This document shows positions 50,208 to 58,030 of a stretch of DNA of 64,000 bases, piece after piece. The notes under the pieces were generated by a model. That model was not told where the DNA came from. It saw only the letters and a list, made by a program, of their open reading frames with translations, and made no database searches. This stretch comes from Streptomyces violens. GTDB lineage: Bacteria; Actinomycetota; Actinomycetes; Streptomycetales; Streptomycetaceae. Location: assembly GCF_000717745.1 (NCBI RefSeq), contig NZ_JOBH01000013.1, positions 62,001 through 126,000 on the forward strand, in the 5' to 3' direction. A program made the translations under genes and the position numbers. Positions within the stretch are counted from its first letter, which is position 1. The number at the start of each line of letters is the position of its first letter.

Positions 50208-51347
50208 ATGAGTGACGGGCTGAAGCGGGCGCGAACGGCGCGCGGTTGGTCACAAGAGCGTCTGATCCGAGAGATCGAGCGGCATGCGCGTCAACACCTA
50301 CTCGACGTGGCGACCACCGCGAGTCTGCGTGTCTATGTGTCCGAGTGGGAGAACGGGCGACGCTCCATCTCCGACCGATACGCCGCCATCCTGCGGCCGT
50401 TGCTCGGTCTCACCAATGACGAACTACGTGGTGCGCCCGCGGCCCCGACTTCCTCTGTGCAGTCGGTCATCGGGGGCTATGACGAGCTGATTGAGCGGGT
50501 CGACTCGGCGCGCAGCGTCAGCAAGTCGATGGTGGCCACGCTCATGGACCAGACAGAGCTCCTGCGCACGATGGACCGCCAGTTGGGCGCCGCCAACCTC
50601 GTGGATCAGATGAATGGCCACTTGGCGACGCTGGAGGACGCGCTCACCTTCGCGGTACTTCCCGACACGCGGAAGCCGATCGCGGTTGCCCTTGCGGGTG
50701 CAGCAACTCTGGCTGCATGGCAGGCATTGGACGCCGGTGCGGTCGAGAGAGCGTGGAGACACTACGAGCTGGGCAAGCGCGCGGCCCAGGAGGCAGACGC
50801 GCCTATGTACGTAGCGCACGCCATGGGGGAGCAGGCGTACGTCCTGTGTGACGCTGGCCGCCCGGAGCTGGCGGTCGAGCTGGTGCGCAACGCGCAGACG
50901 ACTGGAGGCGACAGACTCTCTCCGCGACTGCGCGCGTGGTTGTTCGCCGCCGAAGCTGAACTGTGCTCGAAGGCAGGCAAGGCCGACGAGTGCCGGCGGG
51001 CGTTGGACAGGGCGGCCGCGTGCCTTCCGGAAGGCGATGAGGCACGCGACCCCGACATGCTGAGCGTCTTCCTGAACCACGGGCACCTCGCCCGCTGGCG
51101 GGGAAACGCCCTTGCTCTCCTCGGCGACGACGAGGCCGTGACCAGCCTGTACACGGCGTTGAAGGCCATGGACCCGACCTTCATCCGCGCGCAGGCCGGC
51201 CTGCGGTGCGACCTGGCGCATGCCCACCAGGCACGGGGTGAGCTCGACCAGGCCCGCGAACACCTCCGCCAGGCGCGGCTGCTGGCGAGCCGTACCGGCT
51301 CAGTGCGTCACCGCCGCCGAATCGATCTGCTCATGGGGCAGATGTAG
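50208..51347 (+). CDS. XRE family regulator with TPR-like C-terminal domain
   Basis: 379 aa. Helix-turn-helix at residues 5-70 (LKRARTARGWSQERLIREIE, VSEWENGRRSISDRYAAILR) followed by a long helical TPR-like region (about 160-370: VAHAMGEQAYVLCDAGRPEL, FAAEAELCSKAGKADECRRA, CDLAHAHQARGELDQAREHL). Such proteins often respond to peptides or small signals. ATG 50208 has GGGGAGGA before it. It diverges from the transfer-type run and probably binds the palindromes. Its 3' end overlaps the converging GntR-Nudix gene by 17 bp. Confidence 0.85.
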   Translation: MSDGLKRARTARGWSQERLIREIERHARQHLLDVATTASLRVYVSEWENGRRSISDRYAAILRPLLGLTNDELRGAPAAPTSSVQSVIGGYDELIERVDSARSVSKSMVATLMDQTELLRTMDRQLGAANLVDQMNGHLATLEDALTFAVLPDTRKPIAVALAGAATLAAWQALDAGAVERAWRHYELGKRAAQEADAPMYVAHAMGEQAYVLCDAGRPELAVELVRNAQTTGGDRLSPRLRAWLFAAEAELCSKAGKADECRRALDRAAACLPEGDEARDPDMLSVFLNHGHLARWRGNALALLGDDEAVTSLYTALKAMDPTFIRAQAGLRCDLAHAHQARGELDQAREHLRQARLLASRTGSVRHRRRIDLLMGQM

Positions 51348-52107
51348 GCCCGCTGGCCAGGACGTGGAGCAGGGCTACGAGCGTGCCGGATCCCATCAAC
51401 TGTCCCTTGGCCATAAGCCCCGGTACGTCAGCCAGCGGCACCCAGGCGACGTGGCCGGCCTCTTCGAGGTCCGTCGGCTCACCGATACGGCGAGCGCCCC
51501 GCCCCACGTAGATCTCGTGGGGAGAGTCGACCATGCCCACCATCGGCTGGTACGTGACCACGTGCTCCAGCCGCTCCGGACGCCAGCCGGTCTCTTCCTC
51601 GACCTCGCGCAGCGCTGTCGCGTGTGGGTCCTCACCGGGGTCAACGATCCCGCCGGGGAGCTCCCACCCCCACTGCTGCGGCACGAAGCGATACCGCCAG
51701 AGCATCAGCACACGGTCTTCATCGTCCAACACGGCCGAGACGGCGACATGGTGGAGCTTCACGACGTGGTGCTCGAATCGCTCCACGCCGGGCGGCTCAA
51801 CATCGACCAGGTCGAGCTTCACCCAGCGGTTGTCGTAGAGGTTCCGCTCCCCATGGATCTTCCACGGCTCCAGACCTTCAGGGGCCTCGGTGGTTACCCC
51901 GCCGGCCACTCGGTACGCGCTCCGCCCGTAGGCCCGGATCAGCCTCTCCGCAGCGAGCCGCGCCAGCACCTGCCGCAGGGCTGTACGCCCGATCTCCAGG
52001 TCCTCGCTCAACGAGCGCTCGGAGGGCAGCTTGTCTCCCGGCCGCAGCGTCCCCGACGTGATCCACTCCCGAATCGTCGAGTAGACCCTGGTCGACTTCG
52101 GTCCCAT
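51331..52107 (-). CDS. GntR-Nudix fusion protein
   Basis: 258 aa. The N-terminal GntR winged helix (1-70) reads YSTIREWITSGTLRPGDKLP and LEIGRTALRQVLARLAAERL. A Nudix hydrolase domain (about 110-245) carries the box GIVDPGE, seven residues, then REVEEETGW near residues 155-178, complete. pSAM2 encodes a GntR repressor (KorSA) and a separate Nudix immunity factor (Pif); this protein joins the two activities in one chain. ATG 52107. It may repress transfer or replication genes and prevent redundant transfer; both are inferred. Confidence 0.88.
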   Translation of the reverse strand: MGPKSTRVYSTIREWITSGTLRPGDKLPSERSLSEDLEIGRTALRQVLARLAAERLIRAYGRSAYRVAGGVTTEAPEGLEPWKIHGERNLYDNRWVKLDLVDVEPPGVERFEHHVVKLHHVAVSAVLDDEDRVLMLWRYRFVPQQWGWELPGGIVDPGEDPHATALREVEEETGWRPERLEHVVTYQPMVGMVDSPHEIYVGRGARRIGEPTDLEEAGHVAWVPLADVPGLMAKGQLMGSGTLVALLHVLASGPTSAP

Positions 52108-52328
52108 CCGCAGAGCACTCTCCTGGGTTCGTTGACTGGCGTGTACCAGCGTAGCCGTGGATATTCACCTCAGGCAGAGCCGAGCCCCCATTCCGTCCGG
52201 TCTCTGCTGCACTAGACAGGTAACAACCTCCCTTACGGACACAAGGCTGCTCACATTCGCGCGGTGGGACGCAGCCTGGCACTGTCCCGCTTCAGCCGAA
52301 GTCGCTCTGTCGTCCCGATCCCGCTCAT

Positions 52329-53453
52329 CTACACGCGAAGCGAGCCTCCATCCAAAAACAGTTGGTCCTCTGCCTCAAGTTCACTCAAAGTGTCGATTAG
52401 CATCGGCAAGGCGCACTCACGCGCTATCGCGTCGAACAGTAGCGCCTGCTCTGGATAGATTTGAGAATCAAAAGCAGAAGGTTTGTAACGGACGAGTGAG
52501 GAGGCGTAATAAGTGATTGCATATCTAGCCAATGATGACGGCATCAGCAGCATTTTCGAATCGTAAAGGCTAGGGCAAAGAGCAGTCTCGTAATACTCGG
52601 AGTGTCTGCGCTGCAGGAAATCCTCCAGTCTCAGCGAGATGTGCAGGGCTCCCCTGACGTCCGGGTTTCCGTCTTTGTCGTGTGGCGCAGTGTCAATCGC
52701 CTCAAAGAGTCGAGCTCCCATTGAGCGACGACTGATCGCGAAGGTATCTCTCCAGTTGAACGCCGGTGCAACCTCTCGGAAAACCTTGTGGAAAGCTCGT
52801 GCGGTCACGCTGCCGTCCTTCGGGACCTCTTGCGAGAGGAGTACCGGCCACGCAGCACTGGAATCCATAGCGATCAGGTGATGAAGGCCAATAACCCGGT
52901 CGCTCCCGAAGCCCGCATCAACAGCTTGCGTGCCGATTTCGGGAACATGGCGGAGCAGTCTCTTGACGGGTAGCTTGGTGCCAACGGGGATCTTGTGGCC
53001 GGTCCGCTTCTCGTACAGCCATGGAAACACTCCGTCCTTGACGATCAGGGAATCTCCGGCCGTCGTCCGTGCCCGATTGGGGCCGAAGCTCAATCCGTGT
53101 CCCACAAACCTCCCGAGTATGTTCGACGGATGTGTTTTGAGTAGTTCAGCTTTGGCGAAATTCAACATGGAGTAGTAGTAAAGAAGGCATGCAGACCGAT
53201 TCTCGACGCCTAGCGCCGCGCTGAAATTGCTTAGTGCTTGCCTCATGAAGTTCCGGTAGTCGAGCCAAAGTTTGTTCTTTTGTGCCAATGTGCCCGAGAA
53301 CTGTTTTCTCCCTACGGTGCTGATTTCGGCATGCCGTCTTAGGTTTTCCAATAGGAGAGGGAAACTTGCTTTCTCGCTCCAATAGCGCACGTCTTGGGTG
53401 CTTGGCGTCGTTATGACCCAAGACGTGAACGGTCGTGGCTGCGGCAGGGGCAT
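52329..53453 (-). CDS. YaaC-like protein (element cargo)
   Basis: 374 aa. ENRSACLLYYYSMLNFAKAE, a GHGLSFG segment and SLARYAITYYASSLVRYKPS near the end fit the YaaC-like family, whose role is unknown. No membrane segment or known nuclease motif. ATG 53453 has GGAGG upstream. Base composition is clearly more AT-rich than elsewhere in the window, pointing to transfer from another source. Stands alone between the GntR-Nudix and the membrane-anchored gene. YaaC-like genes occur on mobile elements, so a host-protection role is possible but unproven. Confidence 0.7.
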   Translation of the reverse strand: MPLPQPRPFTSWVITTPSTQDVRYWSEKASFPLLLENLRRHAEISTVGRKQFSGTLAQKNKLWLDYRNFMRQALSNFSAALGVENRSACLLYYYSMLNFAKAELLKTHPSNILGRFVGHGLSFGPNRARTTAGDSLIVKDGVFPWLYEKRTGHKIPVGTKLPVKRLLRHVPEIGTQAVDAGFGSDRVIGLHHLIAMDSSAAWPVLLSQEVPKDGSVTARAFHKVFREVAPAFNWRDTFAISRRSMGARLFEAIDTAPHDKDGNPDVRGALHISLRLEDFLQRRHSEYYETALCPSLYDSKMLLMPSSLARYAITYYASSLVRYKPSAFDSQIYPEQALLFDAIARECALPMLIDTLSELEAEDQLFLDGGSLRV

Positions 53454-53845
53454 AGCTCCTCCAGTTATACTTGGTCACTCTTCTTACACTACTTACCGCA
53501 AGAGGTCTTAGCGTCTTTTCTGTAAGTGCGCGAGCGTCATCCTGACCCGGTTCGATGCCGTGGCTAGCGCCCAACAAAGATCAGCAGCCAGCGCAACAGG
53601 AGTTCAGAAGATCGATCGCCCGGGTGTCCGCAGGTCATAGCCGCCGACAGTCCGCTCCGACCTTCCGGCCCTGAGTGGGGATATGGCGCTGCGACCGAGG
53701 AAGATCATGAGGGAACTGTGGTCAAGGTGCTGCTGGCACCTCCAACGCGCAGTTCTGGGAACGGAACGGAGCAGGACACGTCCGCGGAACACGCAATGCT
53801 GACGTCGCTCATTGATTTCTGCAGCTAGACGAGACTGCCGCGCGC
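53454..53845. other. AT-richer intergenic region, no convincing gene
   Basis: 392 bp. The left part holds the YaaC-like gene's promoter (AT-rich, 53460-53520). An 87-codon leftward frame at 53867-53604 exists, but overlaps the next gene's end, lacks a good ribosome site and codon bias. Confidence 0.55.
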
Positions 53846-54325
53846 TCACGAGCGGATGCGGTGCCACCAGGAACTACGACGGCGTGCGTCCTTCAGTTGC
53901 CTGAGCAAGGACGAGAATGTTGCTGGCCCAGGAAGCCATTCCTGTTCCCAGTTCCACTCAAGATCTACATAAGGTTCAACGGCAGCGAGAGCATCGCGCA
54001 TCTCCACAACGGCAACCCTGAACTCGGTAAAGCCTTCCAGAGGTAGTTGGACGCGAGCTGCGTGAGCTTGTTCCAAGTGCTCAGTTGTCAGTTCTGGCCA
54101 GCGGTCCTGTGCTGACATGTCTACATCTGCTGGTAGCAGCTGATCTTTTGCTACACCTCGAAGGTAGTTGCGCCGCAAGCTAGCTTTTCTAGTGGCTACG
54201 ATGGCTCGGTCTAGGGTTTCGCGTCGAGCTGCAACCCACGCTTGCCGGCGAGCCGCCCAGGGGCTCACTATTGCACCCGTGATCACGCCAACCAACGCGA
54301 ATGTAGCGGTTACCCAGACCCCCAC
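53846..54325 (-). CDS. Membrane-anchored cytoplasmic protein (element cargo)
   Basis: 159 aa. GTG 54325 is preceded by GAGGGGGG and gives an N-terminal membrane helix VWVTATFALVGVITGAIVSP, then a basic segment (WAARRQAWVAARRETLDRAI) and a helical cytoplasmic domain (LTTEHLEQAHAARVQLPLEG, FRVAVVEMRDALAAVEPYVD) with a Trp-rich end (SSWWHRIRS). Lower GC than core genes. Proteins of this layout are common and unassigned in Streptomyces. It may work with the YaaC-like protein, 392 bp downstream. Confidence 0.7.
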   Translation of the reverse strand: MGVWVTATFALVGVITGAIVSPWAARRQAWVAARRETLDRAIVATRKASLRRNYLRGVAKDQLLPADVDMSAQDRWPELTTEHLEQAHAARVQLPLEGFTEFRVAVVEMRDALAAVEPYVDLEWNWEQEWLPGPATFSSLLRQLKDARRRSSWWHRIRS

Positions 54326-54647
54326 CGTGCCCCCCCTCGTGAGCCCTCTGTAGGGACTAGTTTGGCGTACGGCACAGACAACATGGTCGGTCATGCGGAG
54401 AATCCCGGAAGTTGGCACGGCCAACCTGTGACCAAGCCTTGGGCCACCTGTACCGGCCCCCATAGTTCTATTGCAGGTCAGACGGGGTACAGAGCCGGGA
54501 ACCTGGGCGTGTGGTGACAGGTTCTCTACTTGCCGTGCTCTGGGCCGTCCCTGGGCCGTCCCTGGGCCGTCCGATGGCGGCCCCGGACGGCCCGAGTCGA
54601 CCAACGACGACCGCTACCGGAAGCCGACGGTCAGGGCGTCTGCCCAG
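54326..54647. other. Right end of the element without genes
   Basis: 322 bp between the last cargo gene and the pmt stop. It contains the 11-bp arm-type repeats (54540-54572) and an inverted half copy (54585-54593). No gene with codon bias is seen. Confidence 0.7.
54540..54593 (+). repeat. Three 11-bp CTGGGCCGTCC repeats plus inverted copy (arm sites)
   Basis: Exact tandem copies at 54540, 54551 and 54562, ending 80 bp before the right attachment repeat, and GGACGGCCC inverted at 54585-54593. Match the two copies at 41878-41899. Confidence 0.8.
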
Positions 54648-56426
54648 CTACACCCAGGTGTCCAGCCACATCCGTGCCTGCCATGCGCTCTTGGGGATCG
54701 GTAGCCCTGTGTACACGGGATAGAAATAAATGAAGTTCCACACAATGAGCAGGACCAGGATGCCCGCCGCTACGATGCCCGCCGCGCGGCGCCGGTCGCC
54801 GGTGAGGAGCAGCTTGGATTCCGTGACGAGGCCCTCCTGGGGCCGTCCGATGATCGCGCCGAGCATCATGGCCAGCGCCAGGCAGAGGAACGGCACGAAG
54901 ACGACCGCGTAGAAGAGGAAGATCGTGCGCTCCTGGTAGAGGAACCAGGGGAGATAGCCCGCCGCGATGCCGCAGGCGATCGCGCCGGCCCGCCAGTCCC
55001 GCTTGAACAGCCAGCGGTAGAGGACGTAGAGCAGCGCGAAGCAGCCGGCCCACCACAGGAGCGGGGTGCCGAGCGCGAGGACCTCGCGGGCGCAGCCCTC
55101 CGCCGCGGTGCAGCCGTCCTGGCCGGCCTTGGGGTCCTCGTAGAAGTACGACACGGGGCGGCCCAGGACCAGCCAGCTCCAGGGGTTGGACTGGTAGGTG
55201 TGGGTGCTGGTCAGGTGGGTGTGGAACTCGTACACCTCGTGCTGGTAGTGCCACAGGCTGCGCAGCCAGTCCGGCAGCCAGGTCCAGCCGGCGGCGCGGC
55301 CGTCGGCCGTGGTGGCCCAGTCGCGGTAGTAGCCGCCCTTCGTGACGATCCAGCCGGTCCAGGACGCGAGGTAGGTGGCCGCGGCGAGGACGACGGTGGA
55401 GAGGAACGCGGGCAGCACGTCACGGCGGAGGGCCGAGCGGTATGGGTGGCGGGCACCGGCCGTGCGCCGGGCGCCGACGTCCCACAGGACCGACATCAGG
55501 GCGAAGGCGGCGAGAAAGTACAGACCGTTCCACTTGGTCGCCGCGGAGAGGCCGAGGCAGAGCCCGGCCGCCAGCCGCCAGGGACGCCACCCGAGCCGCA
55601 GCCGGTCGCCGACTTCCTCGTCCGGCCGGGCCAGGCCGTCCTCCCCTACGGGCAGCGCCGCGGCGAGCCGGGCGCGGGTGCGGTCCCGGTCGATCAGCAG
55701 ACAGCCGAAGGCGGCCAGCGCCCAGAACATCACGATGATGTCGAGGAGCGCGGTGCGGCTCATGACGAAGTGCAGGCCGTCCACGGCCAGCAGCAGGCCC
55801 GCCAGGCAGCCCAGGGCGGTGGAGCGCAGCAGGCGGCGGCCGATGCGGCAGAGCATCAGTACCGACAGGGTGCCGAGCAGGGCCGTCATGAAACGCCAGC
55901 CGAAGGGGTTCATGCCGAAGGCCCACTCGCCCAGCGCGATCAGCCACTTCCCGATGGGCGGGTGCACGACGTAGGAGTGCTCGGGGCTGAGCAGGATGCG
56001 GGACGGGTCGCCGACCAGCGCGTCGTTGGCGTTCTTCGCCCAGGTGCCCTCGTAGCCGTACTGCAGCAGGGACCAGGCGTCCTTCGGGTAGTACGTCTCG
56101 TCGAATATCACCTTGTCCGGGCTGCCCAGGCGCCAGAAACGCAGGATGCCGGCGAGCAGCGCGACCAGTACGGGCAGGCCCCACGCGGCGAGGCGGGCCG
56201 TGCCGTCGGAGACCCGCGGCGTGGGGAAGGGTGCGAGGAGCCGGGTCCGCAGGTCCCGCTCCGGGCGTGCGGTGTAGCCGAAGCGGCGCAGCCGCCGCAG
56301 CCAGGCGGTCGGCGCCGGGACGCCGCCCTGGGGCGCCTGCGCGGCGCGGGCGGCGGCCCCGGCGGTCACCGGGGCCCTGCCGTGGTCGCCGGCGCGCCGG
56401 TCGTTGGTCGCGGTGTCACTCGTCAC
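54648..56426 (-). CDS. pmt: Protein O-mannosyltransferase (PMT family), attachment target
   Basis: 592 aa, polytopic. First loop has VIFDETYYPKDAWSLLQYGY with the catalytic D-E pair, then HPPIGKWLIALGEWAFGMNP (HPPxGK motif) and about ten membrane helices. Transfers mannose from polyprenyl-phosphate-mannose to secreted proteins. In S. coelicolor Pmt is required for phage phiC31 infection and glycosylates envelope proteins. GTG 56426 is preferred, as the upstream frame is Ser/Arg junk overlapping rsmI. The C-terminus (WQARMWLDTWV) is rebuilt by the element, with stop TAG instead of the original TGA. Confidence 0.93.
   Translation of the reverse strand: MTSDTATNDRRAGDHGRAPVTAGAAARAAQAPQGGVPAPTAWLRRLRRFGYTARPERDLRTRLLAPFPTPRVSDGTARLAAWGLPVLVALLAGILRFWRLGSPDKVIFDETYYPKDAWSLLQYGYEGTWAKNANDALVGDPSRILLSPEHSYVVHPPIGKWLIALGEWAFGMNPFGWRFMTALLGTLSVLMLCRIGRRLLRSTALGCLAGLLLAVDGLHFVMSRTALLDIIVMFWALAAFGCLLIDRDRTRARLAAALPVGEDGLARPDEEVGDRLRLGWRPWRLAAGLCLGLSAATKWNGLYFLAAFALMSVLWDVGARRTAGARHPYRSALRRDVLPAFLSTVVLAAATYLASWTGWIVTKGGYYRDWATTADGRAAGWTWLPDWLRSLWHYQHEVYEFHTHLTSTHTYQSNPWSWLVLGRPVSYFYEDPKAGQDGCTAAEGCAREVLALGTPLLWWAGCFALLYVLYRWLFKRDWRAGAIACGIAAGYLPWFLYQERTIFLFYAVVFVPFLCLALAMMLGAIIGRPQEGLVTESKLLLTGDRRRAAGIVAAGILVLLIVWNFIYFYPVYTGLPIPKSAWQARMWLDTWV
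54652..54734. repeat. Right attachment repeat forming the 3' end of intact pmt
   Basis: 83 bp identical to 41725-41807. It supplies the last codons of the functional pmt, whose final GTG TAG (54648-54653) includes element DNA just outside the repeat. Confidence 0.95.
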
Positions 56427-56511
56427 CGGGCCATCGTAGGGAAGCGGCCTGTGAGAGGCCCGTCTCTCCGCGCGGCGGGAAGGATGCCGGTCCGCCTGAA
56501 AGGATGGGGCC

Positions 56512-57381
56512 GTGACTGGAACGCTCGTACTCGCAGGGACCCCCATCGGTGACACCGAGGACGCGCCGCCGCGGCTGGCCGCCGAGCTGCTCGCCGCCGA
56601 CGTGATCGCGGCCGAGGACACCCGCAGGCTGCGCCGCCTGACGACCGCGCTGGGTGTGCACACCACGGGGCGGGTGGTGTCGTACTTCGAGGGGAACGAG
56701 TCCGCGCGCACCCCGGAGCTGGCCGACGCGCTCGAAGGCGGGGCGCGGGTGCTGCTGGTCACCGACGCGGGCATGCCCTCGGTCTCCGACCCCGGCTACC
56801 GCCTGGTCGCCGCGGCGGTGGAGCGCGGCGTGAAGGTGACGGCCGTGCCCGGCCCGTCGGCCGTGCTCACCGCGCTCGCCGTCTCCGGGCTGCCGGTGGA
56901 CCGCTTCTGCTTCGAGGGCTTCCTGCCCAGGAAGGCGGGGGAGCGGACCGGCCGGCTGAGGGAGGTCGCCGACGAGCGGCGCACGCTCGTCTACTTCGAG
57001 GCGCCGCACCGGCTGGCCGACACCCTCGCCGCGATGGCGGAGGTCTTCGGCAAGGACCGACGCGCCGCCGTCTGCCGCGAGCTGACGAAGACGTACGAGG
57101 AGGTGCGCCGCGGCCCGCTGGAGGAGCTGGCCGGGTGGGCGGCCGACGGCGTACGCGGCGAGATCACGATCGTGGTGGAGGGGGCGCCCGAGCCGGGGCC
57201 CGGCGATCTGGACGCCGAGGAGCTGGTGCGCCGGGTGAAGGTCCGTGAGGAGGCCGGGGAGCGGCGCAAGGAGGCCATCGCGGGGGTCGCGGCCGAGGCC
57301 GGCGTACCCAAGCGGGAGGTCTTCGACGCGGTCGTGGCGGCGAAGAACGCGGAGCGCGGTGACTCTCGTGCGGGTAAATGA
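56512..57381 (+). CDS. rsmI: 16S rRNA 2'-O-ribose C1402 methyltransferase
   Basis: 289 aa. LVLAGTPIGDTEDAPPRLAA, AAEDTRRLRRLTTALG, VTDAGMPSVSDPGYRLVAAA, VPGPSAVLTALAVSGLP and FEGFLPRKAGER are the ordered motifs of RsmI, a SAM-dependent tetrapyrrole-methylase-fold enzyme. GTG 56512 is divergent from pmt by 85 bp. The C-terminal helix-turn-helix-like tail (REEAGERRKEAIAGVAAEAG) is normal. No operon partner. Confidence 0.95.
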   Translation: MTGTLVLAGTPIGDTEDAPPRLAAELLAADVIAAEDTRRLRRLTTALGVHTTGRVVSYFEGNESARTPELADALEGGARVLLVTDAGMPSVSDPGYRLVAAAVERGVKVTAVPGPSAVLTALAVSGLPVDRFCFEGFLPRKAGERTGRLREVADERRTLVYFEAPHRLADTLAAMAEVFGKDRRAAVCRELTKTYEEVRRGPLEELAGWAADGVRGEITIVVEGAPEPGPGDLDAEELVRRVKVREEAGERRKEAIAGVAAEAGVPKREVFDAVVAAKNAERGDSRAGK

Positions 57382-57528
57382 CCGGTCCGAAAGGTAAAGA
57401 GCAGGTCGGCCCGGTGAGGTTCTTTCCCTCGGCACGCTCAAATCTGTGCCAATAGGAGGAACCTTTGCTGCATCGCGGCTCGGAAAGGCGTCCACTGGAA
57501 CCGGGGCGTTCGTCCCCGAGAGCGAGAG

Positions 57529-57545
57529 CTTGTCCGGCGGACAAG
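57529..57545 (+). promoter_or_regulatory. Palindrome abutting a Shine-Dalgarno sequence
   Basis: CTTGTCCGGCGGACAAG is a perfect 8-1-8 inverted repeat directly before AGGAG, with the ATG 11 bp after the palindrome. It could be an operator or an RNA hairpin that affects ribosome access. Confidence 0.5.
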
Positions 57546-57555
57546 AGGAGCTGCG

Positions 57556-57999
57556 ATGACTGAATCCGTGGGAACCGCGAGCGGGACTCCGCACACGACC
57601 GGGACCGAACCCGCCGCGCACGAGGCGTACTCCTTCGCCTGTATGAAATGCGGGCACGGCTGGGAGCAGTCCTACGACATCGAGCACCACGTGGACGTGT
57701 CCGGCGCGCCGCGTGTCGTCTACTACACGGACGGCGAGCGCGTCCCGTCGCCGCTGACCAGGCCCACCTGCCGGCAGTGCGGCGGGCATCTGGTCCGGAT
57801 CATGCGGGCCGGCCAGGTCTCCATGGTCTCGGCGGCCGCCGAGCGCCTGTACGCGCCGCGCAAGCCGCAGCCCACGACCGGTCCGGCGGGCGAGCCGGGC
57901 GACTCCGGCGACTCCGGCGGTGATGCCTCCGCGCGGCGCGGCCACCACCACTGGCACCTGTCCGACCTGCTGCACCCCTTCCAGCACCACCGCAGGTAG
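57556..57999 (+). CDS. Zinc-ribbon protein of unknown function
   Basis: 147 aa. C-x2-C pairs FACMKCGHGW and PTCRQCGGHL, about 45 residues apart, make a likely zinc ribbon. The C-terminal half is Pro/Gly/Ser-rich (EPGDSGDSGGDASARR) and ends in a His-rich amphipathic piece (GHHHWHLSDLLHPFQHHRR). No membrane segment. Own promoter region of 174 bp with a palindrome at the ribosome site. It is conserved-looking in this core block; function unknown. Confidence 0.8.
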   Translation: MTESVGTASGTPHTTGTEPAAHEAYSFACMKCGHGWEQSYDIEHHVDVSGAPRVVYYTDGERVPSPLTRPTCRQCGGHLVRIMRAGQVSMVSAAAERLYAPRKPQPTTGPAGEPGDSGDSGGDASARRGHHHWHLSDLLHPFQHHRR

Positions 58000-58030
58000 C
58001 CCGGTGCCGCGGGGCTCATAGGATCGAGGT

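Larger units (their letters stand above)
41725..54734. mobile_element. 12.9-kb integrative element (AICE-like) in the 3' end of pmt
   Basis: Bounded by perfect 83-bp direct repeats that copy the end of pmt; the excised circle would be 12,927 bp. The integrase lies next to the left repeat, with xis, a replication-type gene, a leftward run of small membrane genes, an XRE regulator and a GntR-Nudix protein as in actinomycete integrative and conjugative elements of the pSAM2 type. Differences are the absence of an FtsK/SpoIIIE translocase, an unusual DnaB-N/DUF3987 replication candidate, and insertion in a protein gene rather than a tRNA. The right part (52.3-54.3 kb) carries AT-richer cargo. Confidence 0.92.

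Noticed and set aside
53604..53867. 87-codon leftward frame between the cargo genes
   Set aside because: Overlaps the end of the membrane-anchored gene, has no clear ribosome site and no codon bias.
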